Positions 21,167-29,737 of a stretch of DNA of 64,000 nt are shown here, piece by piece (within the stretch, counting starts at the first letter, position 1; each line of letters opens with the position of its first letter). A model generated the notes under the pieces. That model had not been told where the DNA came from. It made no database searches and worked only from the letters and a program-made list of their open reading frames with translations. Position numbers and translations under genes: made by a program. Origin of the DNA: Xylanibacillus composti (GTDB lineage: Bacteria; Bacillota; Bacilli; Paenibacillales; K13). The DNA is taken from NCBI RefSeq assembly GCF_018403685.1, contig NZ_BOVK01000032.1, positions 1 through 64,000 on the forward strand, read 5' to 3'.

Positions 21167-21182
21167 GTCAATCGAGCCTTTT
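21150..21182 (-). terminator. terminator of the GNAT gene, overlapping the hrcA promoter
   Basis: AAAAGGCTCG pairs perfectly with CGAGCCTTTT around a 13 nt loop and runs into TTTTGTTTTGG. The stem starts inside the last codons of the GNAT gene, and the loop holds the hrcA -35 element. Confidence 0.85.
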
Positions 21183-21635
21183 CAACACCGCGATTTCATC
21201 GCAGCAATGCTGTTTTTTGCAGTGCACGCAATCCCGCCAAACCTTCTCCGGGAAAATCTCTTTTTCCACTACTTCAAAGCCGTTCCGCTTAAAGAAAAGC
21301 ACCTCATAGGTAAGCGCCATAAGCTTGGGAATCTGCTTGCTGCGCGCTTCGCATTCCAAGATTTCCACAATTCTGCTGCCGATTCCCCTCCCCTTGAAGT
21401 CCTCGCTGACCCCAAGTGAGCGAATTTCTACCAAGTCGCTGCCGAGCTGGCATAACGAACCGCAGCCGACCAATCTATCTGAGGCTTCTTCTACCGCTAC
21501 CACAAAGCTTGCCAATTGCCGGGCCAGCGCTTCTCTGGATCGGGGAAGCATAATGCCCCGCTCCGCATAGTGCGCAATCAGCTCATGCAATTGTTCAATA
21601 TCCTCCGTCTTCGCTTTTCGGCATGTGACATTCAT
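21168..21635 (-). CDS. GNAT family N-acetyltransferase, ArgA-like
   Basis: This is an acetyl-CoA-dependent N-acetyltransferase of about 155 residues. The acetyl-CoA loop appears as EDFKGRGIGSRIVE. The C-terminus has FFKRNGFEVVEKE and then KVWRDCVHCKKQHCCDE, a cysteine-containing ending often seen in short N-acetylglutamate-synthase-like GNATs. The substrate cannot be assigned. ATG at 21635 follows GGTGAGG; an in-frame GTG at 21647 is possible but has no RBS. It is transcribed as a single gene towards hrcA and ends in the terminator that overlaps the hrcA promoter. Confidence 0.85.
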   Translation of the reverse strand: MNVTCRKAKTEDIEQLHELIAHYAERGIMLPRSREALARQLASFVVAVEEASDRLVGCGSLCQLGSDLVEIRSLGVSEDFKGRGIGSRIVEILECEARSKQIPKLMALTYEVLFFKRNGFEVVEKEIFPEKVWRDCVHCKKQHCCDEIAVLKRLD

Positions 21636-21754
21636 TGTCCTCACCACATTTCTGCATACTACGTTTTATAAATATACGATATCATGAATAAACTCTCAAG
21701 CACTCTATAAAAATTCCTGACAGTCCGGCTTCACACCGCTTCCCATGCCCTCGT

Positions 21755-22912
21755 CTATGCGTGAACGCCTACAAAGGCGGCGAATACTTCATTGCCAAGC
21801 TCGCGGCCGACTGCTGTCAGGCGATAGCCCTTGTCCGACTTCTCCAGCAGCCCTTTCTCGACGCAGACGGCAAGCTCGGGAGCAAAGCCTTCCTCCAGGC
21901 TGATGCCGAACTGTTCCGCAAAATCCGCCTCGCTCACGCCTTCGTTCATCCGCAGCCCGACCATCATGAAATCCTCCATTGCCTCTTCGCGGCTGACATC
22001 CCATTGCTCAGCGACAGGAAGACCGCCTGCTGCCGCCTCGATATAGGCCTGCACGCCCTTCACGTTCACATGCCGGCGGCCTTGTACATATCCATGTGCG
22101 CCAGCGCCCAGCCCATAATAGCTTCGATTGCGCCAGTAGCCTATATTATGCCGACTTTCCTTGCCGGGTGAAGCGAAATTGCTGATCTCGTATTGCCTGT
22201 AACCCGCAGACTCCAGCTTTTTCATAATGAGCCGGTACATGGCAAGCTCTTCTTCCTCCTCCGGAAGAGGAAGACGGTTCTGCTCGTACAGCGTATGGAA
22301 CAAGGTGTGCTCCTCCACTTTCAGGCTGTACAGCGAATAATGGGGAAGCTCCAGGGCCAGCGCCTTGTCCACGCTCTGTTCCACATGGTCCAGCGACTGC
22401 TTGGGCAAGCCGAACATCAGGTCGATCGACAAGTTGTTCAGTCCGGCCGCTCTTGCCCATTCAATGCTCTGATAAACTTCATCCACACGATGAATGCGGC
22501 CGATCGCCTCCAGCAGCTCGTTCTGGAACGACTGTACGCCGAAGCTGATGCGGTTGACGCCGCCCTCGCGCATAATTTGCAGCTTGTCCGGCGCTGTCGT
22601 TCCCGGATTGGCTTCCATTGTAAACTCCAAATCCGGGCTGCGTTCGGGGAAGGCCTGATCGAGCATGTCCGTAAGAAACCGCATCTGCTCGTTGTCCAGA
22701 ATGGTGGGGGTGCCCCCGCCGACAAATATGGTATCAATCTGCCCGGGAGGCACGCGCTTAACGGTTTGCTGCATTTCGGCTGCCAGGGCATGGAGGTAGT
22801 CCCATACCGGCTGACCTTGAACCGCATACGTATTGAAATCGCAATAATAGCATTTGTGCTTGCAAAACGGAATGTGCACATAAACCGAACGCGGCGCCTG
22901 CTGATGGTGCAT
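21755..22912 (-). CDS. hemW: radical SAM heme chaperone HemW
   Basis: HemW is a CPO-like radical-SAM protein that binds and delivers heme. It was formerly annotated as oxygen-independent coproporphyrinogen III oxidase (HemN). The 385-residue protein has Cys17-x3-Cys21-x2-Cys24 (CKHKCYYC), GGGTPT, and the HemW layout with a C-terminal HemN-C winged helix (DKGYRLTAVG). It lacks the extra N-terminal region of true HemN. ATG at 22912 follows GGAGGAAGC. It follows lepA as in B. subtilis, but a terminator separates them. Confidence 0.95.
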   Translation of the reverse strand: MHHQQAPRSVYVHIPFCKHKCYYCDFNTYAVQGQPVWDYLHALAAEMQQTVKRVPPGQIDTIFVGGGTPTILDNEQMRFLTDMLDQAFPERSPDLEFTMEANPGTTAPDKLQIMREGGVNRISFGVQSFQNELLEAIGRIHRVDEVYQSIEWARAAGLNNLSIDLMFGLPKQSLDHVEQSVDKALALELPHYSLYSLKVEEHTLFHTLYEQNRLPLPEEEEELAMYRLIMKKLESAGYRQYEISNFASPGKESRHNIGYWRNRSYYGLGAGAHGYVQGRRHVNVKGVQAYIEAAAGGLPVAEQWDVSREEAMEDFMMVGLRMNEGVSEADFAEQFGISLEEGFAPELAVCVEKGLLEKSDKGYRLTAVGRELGNEVFAAFVGVHA

Positions 22913-22934
22913 GCCGTGCTTCCTCCTTCCCTAA

Positions 22935-22974
22935 GGAAAACAGCGGATTTTGAAGGTTTTCCTTCAAAACCCGC
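22935..22974 (-). terminator. terminator of lepA
   Basis: On the minus strand a 14 bp stem GCGGGTTTTGAAGG/CCTTCAAAATCCGC with an AAAA loop is followed by TGTTTTCC. It lies between lepA and hemW. Confidence 0.85.
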
Positions 22975-22994
22975 CGCCGACTTCTGAATTCCCT

Positions 22995-24806
22995 CTAGTC
23001 GTCAATTCTCAGTACAGCCATGAACGCTTCCTGAGGCACCTCTACGTTGCCCACCTGCTTCATGCGCTTTTTGCCTTCCTTCTGCTTCTCCAACAGCTTG
23101 CGCTTCCGCGAGATGTCCCCGCCGTAGCATTTGGCAAGCACGTTCTTGCGCATCGCCTTGACCGTCTCACGCGCAACGATCTTCTGTCCGATAGCCGCTT
23201 GGATCGGCACCTCGAACATCTGGCGAGGAATCAAATCCTTGAGCTTCTCGCACATGACCTTGCCGCGCTGATATGCCTTGTCGCGATGAACGATAAAGGA
23301 CAAGGCATCCACCTGCTCGCCGTTCAGCAGAATGTCCATCTTCACCAGCTTCGACGTCTTGTAGCCCGAGAACTCGTAGTCGAAGGAGGCATAGCCTTTC
23401 GTTCCCGATTTCAATTGGTCAAAAAAGTCATAGACGATTTCGGACAATGGCATCTCATACGTAAGCGTGACGCGGTTGGCGTCCAGGTACTCCATATTGA
23501 TAAACTCGCCGCGTTTGCCTTGGCATAGCTCCATGATTGCGCCTACGTAATCGTTCGGCACCATAATGGAAGCCTTGACGTATGGCTCCTCAATATATTC
23601 AATTTTGCCTACCTCCGGCATGTGTGACGGATTCTCGATGCGGATCATCTCGCCGTCTGTTCTCGTCACCTGATAGACCACGCTCGGAGCAGTTGTAATC
23701 AGCGGAATGTTGAATTCCCGTTCGATGCGCTCCTGTATAATTTCCATATGCAGCAGCCCGAGGAAGCCGCATCGGAATCCGAAGCCAAGCGCGCTTGACG
23801 TCTCGGGCTCGTATCGGAGCGACGCGTCATTCAGCTCCAGCTTCTCCAGCGCTTCTCTCAAATCGTTGTAATCGGATGTATCGATCGGATACAAGCCGCA
23901 GAACACCATCGGATTAATTTTGCGGTAGCCCGGCAGCGGCTCGGGCGCCGGATTCTTCGCATCTGTAATCGTATCGCCGACGCGCGTATCCTTCACGTTC
24001 TTGATGCCTGCCACTACAAAGCCGACATCGCCGACGGTCAGCTCGTCCACCATCGTCATGCGCGGCGAGAATACACCGACTTCAATGACCTCGAACGTCT
24101 TGTTGGTCGCCATCATCTTGATCTTCGAACCGGAGCGGATCGTGCCGTCCATCACACGGACGTATACGATAACGCCTTTGTATGCATCGTAATGGGAATC
24201 GAAGATCAATGCCTTGAGCGGCTGGTCCGGGTCTCCGGTCGGTGCCGGCACCTTGTGCACCACCTGCTCCAAAATTTCCTTGATGCCGATGCCGTTCTTG
24301 GCCGACGCCAGCACGGCATCGCTCGTATCCAGTCCGATAATGTCCTCTACTTCCTGCTTTACCCGTTCCGGCTCCGCGCTCGGCAGATCGATCTTGTTCA
24401 CCAAAGGCAAAATCTCCAGATTGTTGTCCAGGGCCAAGTACACATTGGCCAGCGTCTGCGCCTCAATACCCTGCGCGGCATCGACGACCAGCACAGCGCC
24501 TTCGCAGGCGGCCAAGCTCCGGGATACCTCATAGGTAAAGTCGACATGGCCCGGCGTGTCAATCAAGTTCAACAAATATTCCTCGCCGTTGTCAGCTTTA
24601 TAGGTCAAGCGTACAGCCTGCAGCTTGATCGTAATCCCACGTTCCCGCTCCAAGTCCATCTGGTCGAGCACCTGCTCCTGCATTTCCCGTTTGGTCAAAG
24701 CCCCCGTATATTCCAGGATGCGGTCAGCAAGCGTCGACTTCCCATGGTCAATATGCGCGATAATGGAAAAATTCCTAATCTTTTTTTGCCGTTCTCTGCG
24801 ATCCAT
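22995..24806 (-). CDS. lepA: elongation factor 4 (back-translocase) LepA
   Basis: LepA is a translational GTPase related to EF-G that acts on the ribosome under stress and in initiation. The 603-residue protein has G1 [10 protein letters not shown]2 RERGIT, G3 DTPGH and G4 NKID, then EF-G-like domains and the LepA-specific C-terminal domain ([15 protein letters not shown]). I choose ATG 24806, preceded by GGAGGGTAAGC, rather than the longer frame to 24857. It is downstream of the YqxA-like gene in the conserved gpr-spoIIP-yqxA-lepA order. Confidence 0.98.
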   Translation of the reverse strand: MDRRERQKKIRNFSIIAHIDHGKSTLADRILEYTGALTKREMQEQVLDQMDLERERGITIKLQAVRLTYKADNGEEYLLNLIDTPGHVDFTYEVSRSLAACEGAVLVVDAAQGIEAQTLANVYLALDNNLEILPLVNKIDLPSAEPERVKQEVEDIIGLDTSDAVLASAKNGIGIKEILEQVVHKVPAPTGDPDQPLKALIFDSHYDAYKGVIVYVRVMDGTIRSGSKIKMMATNKTFEVIEVGVFSPRMTMVDELTVGDVGFVVAGIKNVKDTRVGDTITDAKNPAPEPLPGYRKINPMVFCGLYPIDTSDYNDLREALEKLELNDASLRYEPETSSALGFGFRCGFLGLLHMEIIQERIEREFNIPLITTAPSVVYQVTRTDGEMIRIENPSHMPEVGKIEYIEEPYVKASIMVPNDYVGAIMELCQGKRGEFINMEYLDANRVTLTYEMPLSEIVYDFFDQLKSGTKGYASFDYEFSGYKTSKLVKMDILLNGEQVDALSFIVHRDKAYQRGKVMCEKLKDLIPRQMFEVPIQAAIGQKIVARETVKAMRKNVLAKCYGGDISRKRKLLEKQKEGKKRMKQVGNVEVPQEAFMAVLRIDD

Positions 24807-24884
24807 GCTTACCCTCCAACCCGAAATGAACCCGTCAATTCTATTCGTAAATACCATTCATTATAACAGTTGTCGGGCCCGGCA

Positions 24885-25322
24885 TCAATCCGTTGCAGAC
24901 TCAAACCAGGCGATTAATGCTTCCAGCGATTTTTGTGCCGTATGCTGCACGAATGCGCCTGTCTGATCCGCTGCCTTCTCCACGAAAGAGCGCCTCGGCT
25001 CAGGCCGCCATGGATCAACGTCTGCTGGCTGATCCAGGCTGCCTGCTTCATGCGGCTGCCGAGGATCATGCGCGGCGTGCCAAGGCGCCTCACCGTCCTG
25101 CATGCCTTCATGCTCGCTCCAAGGTTGTACAGAAAGACCGGCCGGCACGGGCTGCTCCCGCGCATCGCGGAAACTCTCCTGCAATGATTGGCTACCGTCG
25201 GTCACAGGTTCTGAGAAAGGCCCATGGATCCGTTCCATGCCGCCCGCTGCCCCATTCATGCCAATCCAAACGCCCAAAGCAAGCAGGACAAGGGACACCG
25301 CAAGCTTTCCCTTCCAATCCAT
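24885..25322 (-). CDS. YqxA-like protein (DUF3679-type), unknown function
   Basis: This is a 145-residue protein with one N-terminal membrane segment (LAVSLVLLALGVWIGM, residues 7-22), a polar low-complexity middle rich in P, D, E and H, and an amphipathic C-terminus (FVEKAADQTGAFVQHTAQ). Its position between spoIIP and lepA matches B. subtilis yqxA, whose product has the same layout, so I call it by synteny. The primary sequence is too diverged to be certain. ATG at 25322 follows AGGTGGGGAG. It is probably co-transcribed with spoIIP (39 bp gap). Confidence 0.75.
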   Translation of the reverse strand: MDWKGKLAVSLVLLALGVWIGMNGAAGGMERIHGPFSEPVTDGSQSLQESFRDAREQPVPAGLSVQPWSEHEGMQDGEAPWHAAHDPRQPHEAGSLDQPADVDPWRPEPRRSFVEKAADQTGAFVQHTAQKSLEALIAWFESATD

Positions 25323-25361
25323 TTGCTCCCCACCTCTCTAACGTTCAATTGCGCGAAATGG

Positions 25362-26606
25362 CTAGATTGCCTGACCGGGCCCTGACTGCTCGTTGTTCAC
25401 CCGTTCCGCTTCAAGAATTTGCTCTGCAATGATTTTGCTCAGCACATCCACCGTCCGGTAGCATTCCTCCAGTGTATTCTCGGGACCGCCGATCTCAATC
25501 AGAATGCTGTTCTCGGATAAAGACTGGTTGTACTCCGCGTTGCCACTGCTGGCTGTTTTTCCCCAGACGCCCCGCGACAGACCCGGATACGCTTCTTCCA
25601 GCTTGGAGTGGATCGCATTGGCAAACGACTCATTCTTCTCCCACTGCGGATTTCGCCTTCCAATAATAAAGTAAACCTGCGCATAGTCCTCGCCGTTGAT
25701 GGTGGCCGTAGTCAGGTCCCGGGGCTGGGCGTCCCGGTGAATATCGAACAAATAATTCAGCTTGGGAAAGGAGGCAAATGCTTCCTTGACTGTCTTCTGC
25801 GAGTATTTGTAGGAAAAGTTCCAATTGTACTCAGGTTCCTCTGTGGAATAATCCTTATCCGAGCTGGCAGCGCCAATCCCAAGCTCCTTGAGCCTCTCCG
25901 CCATGCGCTTGCCTAGTAAAGTCACGTTAATCGTATCGTCGAACGCCTCATGCAGCTCTGTTTTTCCTTCCAGTTCAGGCAAGTAGGATTCCCGGTTGTG
26001 GGAATGGTAGATGAAGGCGAGCACTTCGTCCGCCACCGACGCCGGGGAAGGCGCACCGCTTCCCGCACCGCTGTCTTCCTGCTGGCCGTCCGAAGGATTG
26101 GGCTCGGCAGCATCAAGCGGCATATCCTCCTCGGTGACCGCTTCTCTGCCTGTGGGCTCATCGCCGGGCGCAGCATCGTCCGCTGGCTGGAGAACCTCTC
26201 TCGGCGGCGCATAGTCCGCCGGCTCGTGAAAGCCGGGATTGCCGACCGCGCTGCGAAGATTGACTGTTTTCTCGGAAGCCATTCCCGGCACGCCGCTTGC
26301 CAGCAATGTTTTGGGATCGTGCGGATTTATGTTCGTAGCCATTTGAAAGACGAAACTGAAGATTTTGTCGCTCGAAAAAGAGGATTCGGCGTTCCCTTCT
26401 GACATATACGGAATTTCCATTGCCATCATATCCGAAAAAAATTTGCCGGATAACGACGCAGCCGCGCCTTGTATGGAGGAAAGCGGGGAGTTATGGCTCC
26501 ATTTCGCTTGTGCCAGTCCTCCTATGCCCAGTACGATAAATAACGCCAAAGTGCTGATCGATAACAGTACGAACGGGTGCAAGGTCCACTTGTGCTTTCG
26601 GTTCAC
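25362..26606 (-). CDS. spoIIP: stage II sporulation protein P
   Basis: SpoIIP is the peptidoglycan amidase/endopeptidase of the SpoIID-SpoIIM-SpoIIP engulfment complex. The 414-residue protein has an N-terminal membrane anchor (VLLSISTLALFIVLGIGG), a variable acidic linker and the catalytic domain. That domain shows YHSHNRESYLPEL (zinc-site region), FDIHRDAQPRD and SENSILIEIGG. The start is GTG 26606 with GGAGGAACAATC before it. It lies between gpr and the YqxA-like gene as in B. subtilis. In the family it is made in the mother cell under sigma-E; no clear promoter was found by eye here. Confidence 0.96.
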   Translation of the reverse strand: MNRKHKWTLHPFVLLSISTLALFIVLGIGGLAQAKWSHNSPLSSIQGAAASLSGKFFSDMMAMEIPYMSEGNAESSFSSDKIFSFVFQMATNINPHDPKTLLASGVPGMASEKTVNLRSAVGNPGFHEPADYAPPREVLQPADDAAPGDEPTGREAVTEEDMPLDAAEPNPSDGQQEDSGAGSGAPSPASVADEVLAFIYHSHNRESYLPELEGKTELHEAFDDTINVTLLGKRMAERLKELGIGAASSDKDYSTEEPEYNWNFSYKYSQKTVKEAFASFPKLNYLFDIHRDAQPRDLTTATINGEDYAQVYFIIGRRNPQWEKNESFANAIHSKLEEAYPGLSRGVWGKTASSGNAEYNQSLSENSILIEIGGPENTLEECYRTVDVLSKIIAEQILEAERVNNEQSGPGQAI

Positions 26607-26748
26607 GATTGTTCCTCCGTTTCTGACAGCAGGTGTCAACATCTGCCGCCCAAGCTCGTAATCTATTTCACTATGAATCTATGAGCCGGGAAGAACGAAT
26701 AGAACCGATAACTAGCATCATGATGGCATTTGAGCCTTACACATATAC

Positions 26749-26785
26749 AAAAAAAATGCCCCGGCTGTCTTTCCTGACTGCCGGG
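26749..26785 (-). terminator. terminator of gpr
   Basis: On the minus strand CCCGGC pairs with GCCGGG, with an inner AGTC/GACA stem, followed by GCATTTTTTTTG. It starts 20 bp past the gpr stop. Confidence 0.9.
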
Positions 26786-26804
26786 AAGCTTATTCAGCGG
26801 AAAT

Positions 26805-27818
26805 TTAATGGGTATAGGCTGCAACGTTGTCGACATCGACCGCTTCATGCAGCGAGGCGTTCAAGCCATTGGCGATAATATTGGCTATATCCTCAATAAA
26901 CTGGTCAATCTCCTTGGGGGTGACCAACAGATCATGGCCAAGCGGATTGAGCACTTCCCTTACCATCGCCAATCGCTCCTGTTCGTTCATCTTGTCCAGA
27001 GCCCCAAATATATATTCCGTATTGCTCGTTTGCTGGCGGAAGTGCTGCATGACCATCTCGATGCTGTTGTTGACAATCGTGGAGGCGTACACGACCGTTG
27101 GAACGCCGATTGCGATGACGGGCACGCCCAGAATCTCTTGCGTTACCCCTTTCCGCTTGTTGCCAATGCCGGAGCCCGGATGGATGCCGGTATCCGCAAT
27201 TTGTATCGTCGTGTTGACGCGATCGATGGCCTTGCTCGCCAGCGCATCCACTGCAATGACCAAATCCGGCCTGGATTTTTCGACCACGCCCTGCACCACT
27301 TCGCTCGTTTCGATGCCGGTGGTTCCCAGCACGCCGGGCGCAATGGCGCTTACCTGTCTGTATCCCGGGCTCACCTGGTCCGGCATCAGTTCAAAGTAGT
27401 GGCGAGTCACCATCACATTCTCTACTACAATCGGGCCGAGCGCATCGGGAGTGACGTTCCAATTGCCCAGTCCGATCACGAGAACCTTGGCGTCCTTCGG
27501 GATGTTCACCTTTTCCAGGAAACGTTCAAATTCCTTGGCGAACGCCTTCGCTACCCGGTCTTGCAAGTCAGAATCTTTGTTCCGCAGCCCCGGAACCTCT
27601 ATCGTAATATAGTGGCCTTTCAACTTGCCCATTGCGCGCGCGCCTTCATCCGACTCCACATCTATGCGGGACATTCGGATGCCATCCTGTTCCGACTGTT
27701 CCATCGTCACGCCCGGTATTTGATCGCCATAGGTTTGGCTTGCCAGTTCGCGCGCCTCCAGGGCCAAGTCCAATCGAATTTCTTCCAATTTGTCCTGACC
27801 GCTTGCTTTGTTGTTCAT
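26805..27818 (-). CDS. gpr: germination protease Gpr
   Basis: Gpr degrades small acid-soluble proteins (SASP) at germination. It is made as a zymogen in the forespore and self-processes. The 337-residue protein has a short pro-sequence before IRLDLALEARE, then the A25 protease core (GNKRKGVTQEILGVPVIAIG, VVYASTIVNNS). I take ATG 27818, ten bases after GGGAGG. The ATG at 27827 is only one base from the RBS, and the frame extends to 27923 without an RBS. A sigma-G-like promoter lies just upstream, and rpsT diverges on the other side as in B. subtilis. Confidence 0.96.
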   Translation of the reverse strand: MNNKASGQDKLEEIRLDLALEARELASQTYGDQIPGVTMEQSEQDGIRMSRIDVESDEGARAMGKLKGHYITIEVPGLRNKDSDLQDRVAKAFAKEFERFLEKVNIPKDAKVLVIGLGNWNVTPDALGPIVVENVMVTRHYFELMPDQVSPGYRQVSAIAPGVLGTTGIETSEVVQGVVEKSRPDLVIAVDALASKAIDRVNTTIQIADTGIHPGSGIGNKRKGVTQEILGVPVIAIGVPTVVYASTIVNNSIEMVMQHFRQQTSNTEYIFGALDKMNEQERLAMVREVLNPLGHDLLVTPKEIDQFIEDIANIIANGLNASLHEAVDVDNVAAYTH

Positions 27819-27850
27819 GCTGCGCATGCCTCCCGGATGTTTTTGATCCC

Positions 27851-27881
27851 TATTGTGCGATATTCGGAGGTTCCTTATGCA
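27851..27881 (-). promoter_or_regulatory. probable sigma-G/sigma-F promoter of gpr
   Basis: On the minus strand, TGCATA (27876-27881), 18 bp, CACAATA (27851-27857). The consensus for sigma-G is TGMATA then CATAMTA. Forespore control is what the gpr family shows. Confidence 0.6.
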
Positions 27882-27942
27882 AATTTCCTGCCTTTGAGCC
27901 GCAGGCACAGGTAGCTCCAGCATGTGTCTCCTCTGTGCTCTA

Positions 27943-28103
27943 TTGATTTTTCGCTCACTGCATGGTAAAATGTTCAGAGTTGTGACTAGAAAACGCTAGG
28001 ATTCGTTGTCTGCAAAGCGGCTGCCAGCCATCGCATACCAGCGTATTCACGGAAATCCACCTTCACGGCTCGCCCGTGTAAAGCAGTTTAGGAGGTGAAT
28101 GCA
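27943..28103 (+). promoter_or_regulatory. sigma-A promoter and long leader of rpsT
   Basis: TTGATT (27943-27948), 17 bp, TAAAAT (27966-27971). Transcription would start near 27978, which leaves a leader of about 125 nt. The leader contains a CACGG/CCGTG hairpin (28064-28078) shortly before the RBS TTAGGAGGTGA. The length suggests post-transcriptional control, but no known ribosomal-protein leader motif was recognised. Confidence 0.7.
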
Positions 28104-28370
28104 GTGCCAAACATTAAATCCGCAATCAAACGTGTAAAAACAAGCGAAAAGCGTCGTCTTCGCAACGCATCGCAAAAGTCTGCGCTGAGAACTTCGGTTA
28201 AAGCCGTGGACAGCGCGATCCAAACCAGCGACGTGGAGCAAGCGAAGTCAGCTTTTATTGAGGCGACCAAGAAATTGGACAAAGCCGTTACGAAAGGCTT
28301 GATTCATAAAAATGCGGCGGCTCGCAAAAAGTCCCGCCTTGCCAAAAAAATCAATGAGCTTGCCCAGTAA
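28104..28370 (+). CDS. rpsT: 30S ribosomal protein S20
   Basis: S20 is a primary 16S rRNA-binding protein of the small subunit body. The 88-residue protein ([17 protein letters not shown] start, [15 protein letters not shown] end) has the usual length, a high lysine/arginine content and a mostly helical composition. The start is GTG 28104, eight bases after TTAGGAGG; the in-frame GTG at 28095 overlaps the RBS. It is a single plus-strand gene between the divergent gpr and the convergent holA, with its own promoter and a strong terminator. Confidence 0.98.
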   Translation: MPNIKSAIKRVKTSEKRRLRNASQKSALRTSVKAVDSAIQTSDVEQAKSAFIEATKKLDKAVTKGLIHKNAAARKKSRLAKKINELAQ

Positions 28371-28381
28371 TCGAACGACAA

Positions 28382-28436
28382 AAACGGGGCTGTTCCTCTA
28401 AGTTTGACTTAGCAGGAGCAGCCCCGTTCTTTTTTC
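28382..28436 (+). terminator. bidirectional terminator between rpsT and holA
   Basis: AACGGGGCTGTTCCT pairs with AGGAGCAGCCCCGTT and is followed by CTTTTTT on the plus strand. On the minus strand the same stem is followed by TTTTTGTCG and serves holA. Confidence 0.95.
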
Positions 28437-28439
28437 GTT

Positions 28440-29477
28440 TCAACCGCTTGCCCTTGATCCGGCAGCCAATTGAAGCAGGAACATGTCGAGACCGAGCTGC
28501 TTCTCCACGCGCCCCGTCTTCATATCGTAATCCAGTTCCCCCAGCCATTGCAAAATATTCGCCAGCCGTCTGTCTTCATAATGACGGCTTTGTCCGACAG
28601 CAACTTTTACCGCATAGGGATGCACCCCAATGGATGAAGCGATCTGCTGCTGCGAATATCCCCGCCGACTAAGCTCTTTCACCTGTGCGATGATTCGATA
28701 TTGCCTTGCGATGAGGGATGCAATCTTGATCGGCTCTTCCTTTTGCTTCAACAACTCATCCAGCATCGCGAACGCCTTGTCCATCCGGTTATTGACGATA
28801 TCATCGACCATCTGAAATATGTTCTGCTCTACGGTCCGCGTCATAATTGCCAGCACCATCTCCTGCGTCACAGTGCTGTTTCTCCCGGCCAAGGCAGCCA
28901 GCTTATCCAACTCGCCAGCCAGCAGCTGCAAATTATTCCCGCCGGAAGCGGCGACCGTCTCCAACGCTTCCCCTTCAATTCGACAGCCAAGCTTCTCGAG
29001 CCTCCGCTCGATCCATACGGCCAATTCTCCTGGTGTCAGGGAGGTGCAAGGCACCATGCCGTCCAGCTGTTTCAGCTTCTTGACGATTTTTTTCCGCTCG
29101 TCGAGTTTGTTCTCATGAACGGTGAACAGCAATACCGTCGTCTCGGAGGGCGCTTCGAGATATTGATGCAGACGCTCTACATCGTGGTCTACCTTGCTCT
29201 TGTCCTTGCTTCCCGTCAGGAACACTGCATTCACAGCGACCACAAGCTTGCGGGCCGCCATGAAGGGAAGAGTCTCGGCATCCTCCAGCACATGCGCAAG
29301 CGGTGTTTCCGAACAGTCATATTTGCTCACTGCCAGCTCCTCTGTCCCGGGCTCCACGACTTGAGCTGTCAGCTGTCTCAGAAATTCCTCCATCAGGTAG
29401 CCCTCGGATCCGTAGCAGACATAAACGGGCTTCAGCTGGCCCTTTGTCATTTGTCTCCATACCGTGCGATCGCTCAT
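28440..29477 (-). CDS. holA: DNA polymerase III subunit delta
   Basis: HolA (YqeN) is the delta subunit of the clamp loader, which opens the beta clamp. The 345-residue protein shows the family features: VYVCYGSEGYLMEEF near the N-terminus (a degenerate P-loop region), ETLPFMAARKLV, and a C-terminal helical collar domain (IASLIARQYRII). ATG is at 29477. It is transcribed alone towards rpsT. In B. subtilis yqeN likewise lies between the comE region and rpsT. Confidence 0.95.
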   Translation of the reverse strand: MSDRTVWRQMTKGQLKPVYVCYGSEGYLMEEFLRQLTAQVVEPGTEELAVSKYDCSETPLAHVLEDAETLPFMAARKLVVAVNAVFLTGSKDKSKVDHDVERLHQYLEAPSETTVLLFTVHENKLDERKKIVKKLKQLDGMVPCTSLTPGELAVWIERRLEKLGCRIEGEALETVAASGGNNLQLLAGELDKLAALAGRNSTVTQEMVLAIMTRTVEQNIFQMVDDIVNNRMDKAFAMLDELLKQKEEPIKIASLIARQYRIIAQVKELSRRGYSQQQIASSIGVHPYAVKVAVGQSRHYEDRRLANILQWLGELDYDMKTGRVEKQLGLDMFLLQLAAGSRASG

Positions 29478-29562
29478 GTTTCATCCTCTTTTCGTACTTA
29501 ACTAGGATACGGAATCCTGGCCCGCTTTCTATTCATCGTACAGGAATTTCGGCCATTGAGCA

Positions 29563-29602
29563 ACGAAGGGACGCCCCTGATTATCAGGTGACGTCCCTTC
29601 GT
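29563..29602. other. 40 bp near-perfect palindrome upstream of holA
   Basis: ACGAAGGGACG (29563-29573) pairs exactly with CGTCCCTTCGT (29592-29602), and between them lies CCTGATTATCAGG, itself a palindrome. No U tract follows on either strand. It lies 86 bp upstream of holA and 136 bp after the anti-sigma gene. It could be a terminator-like mRNA end or a protein-binding site. The rest of 29478-29737 shows nothing I can assign. Confidence 0.7.
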
Positions 29603-29737
29603 CGGCACATCTATATAAACACTCCGGGAGAATGCCTAGGATCTTCCCCGGCAGTGGCCATACAAGGCGTACCGTGCAGTGCTGTCGAATCCTTCATTTG
29701 TTTTCACTATACGTCAGCCTCTGGCTAAATGTGCAGC

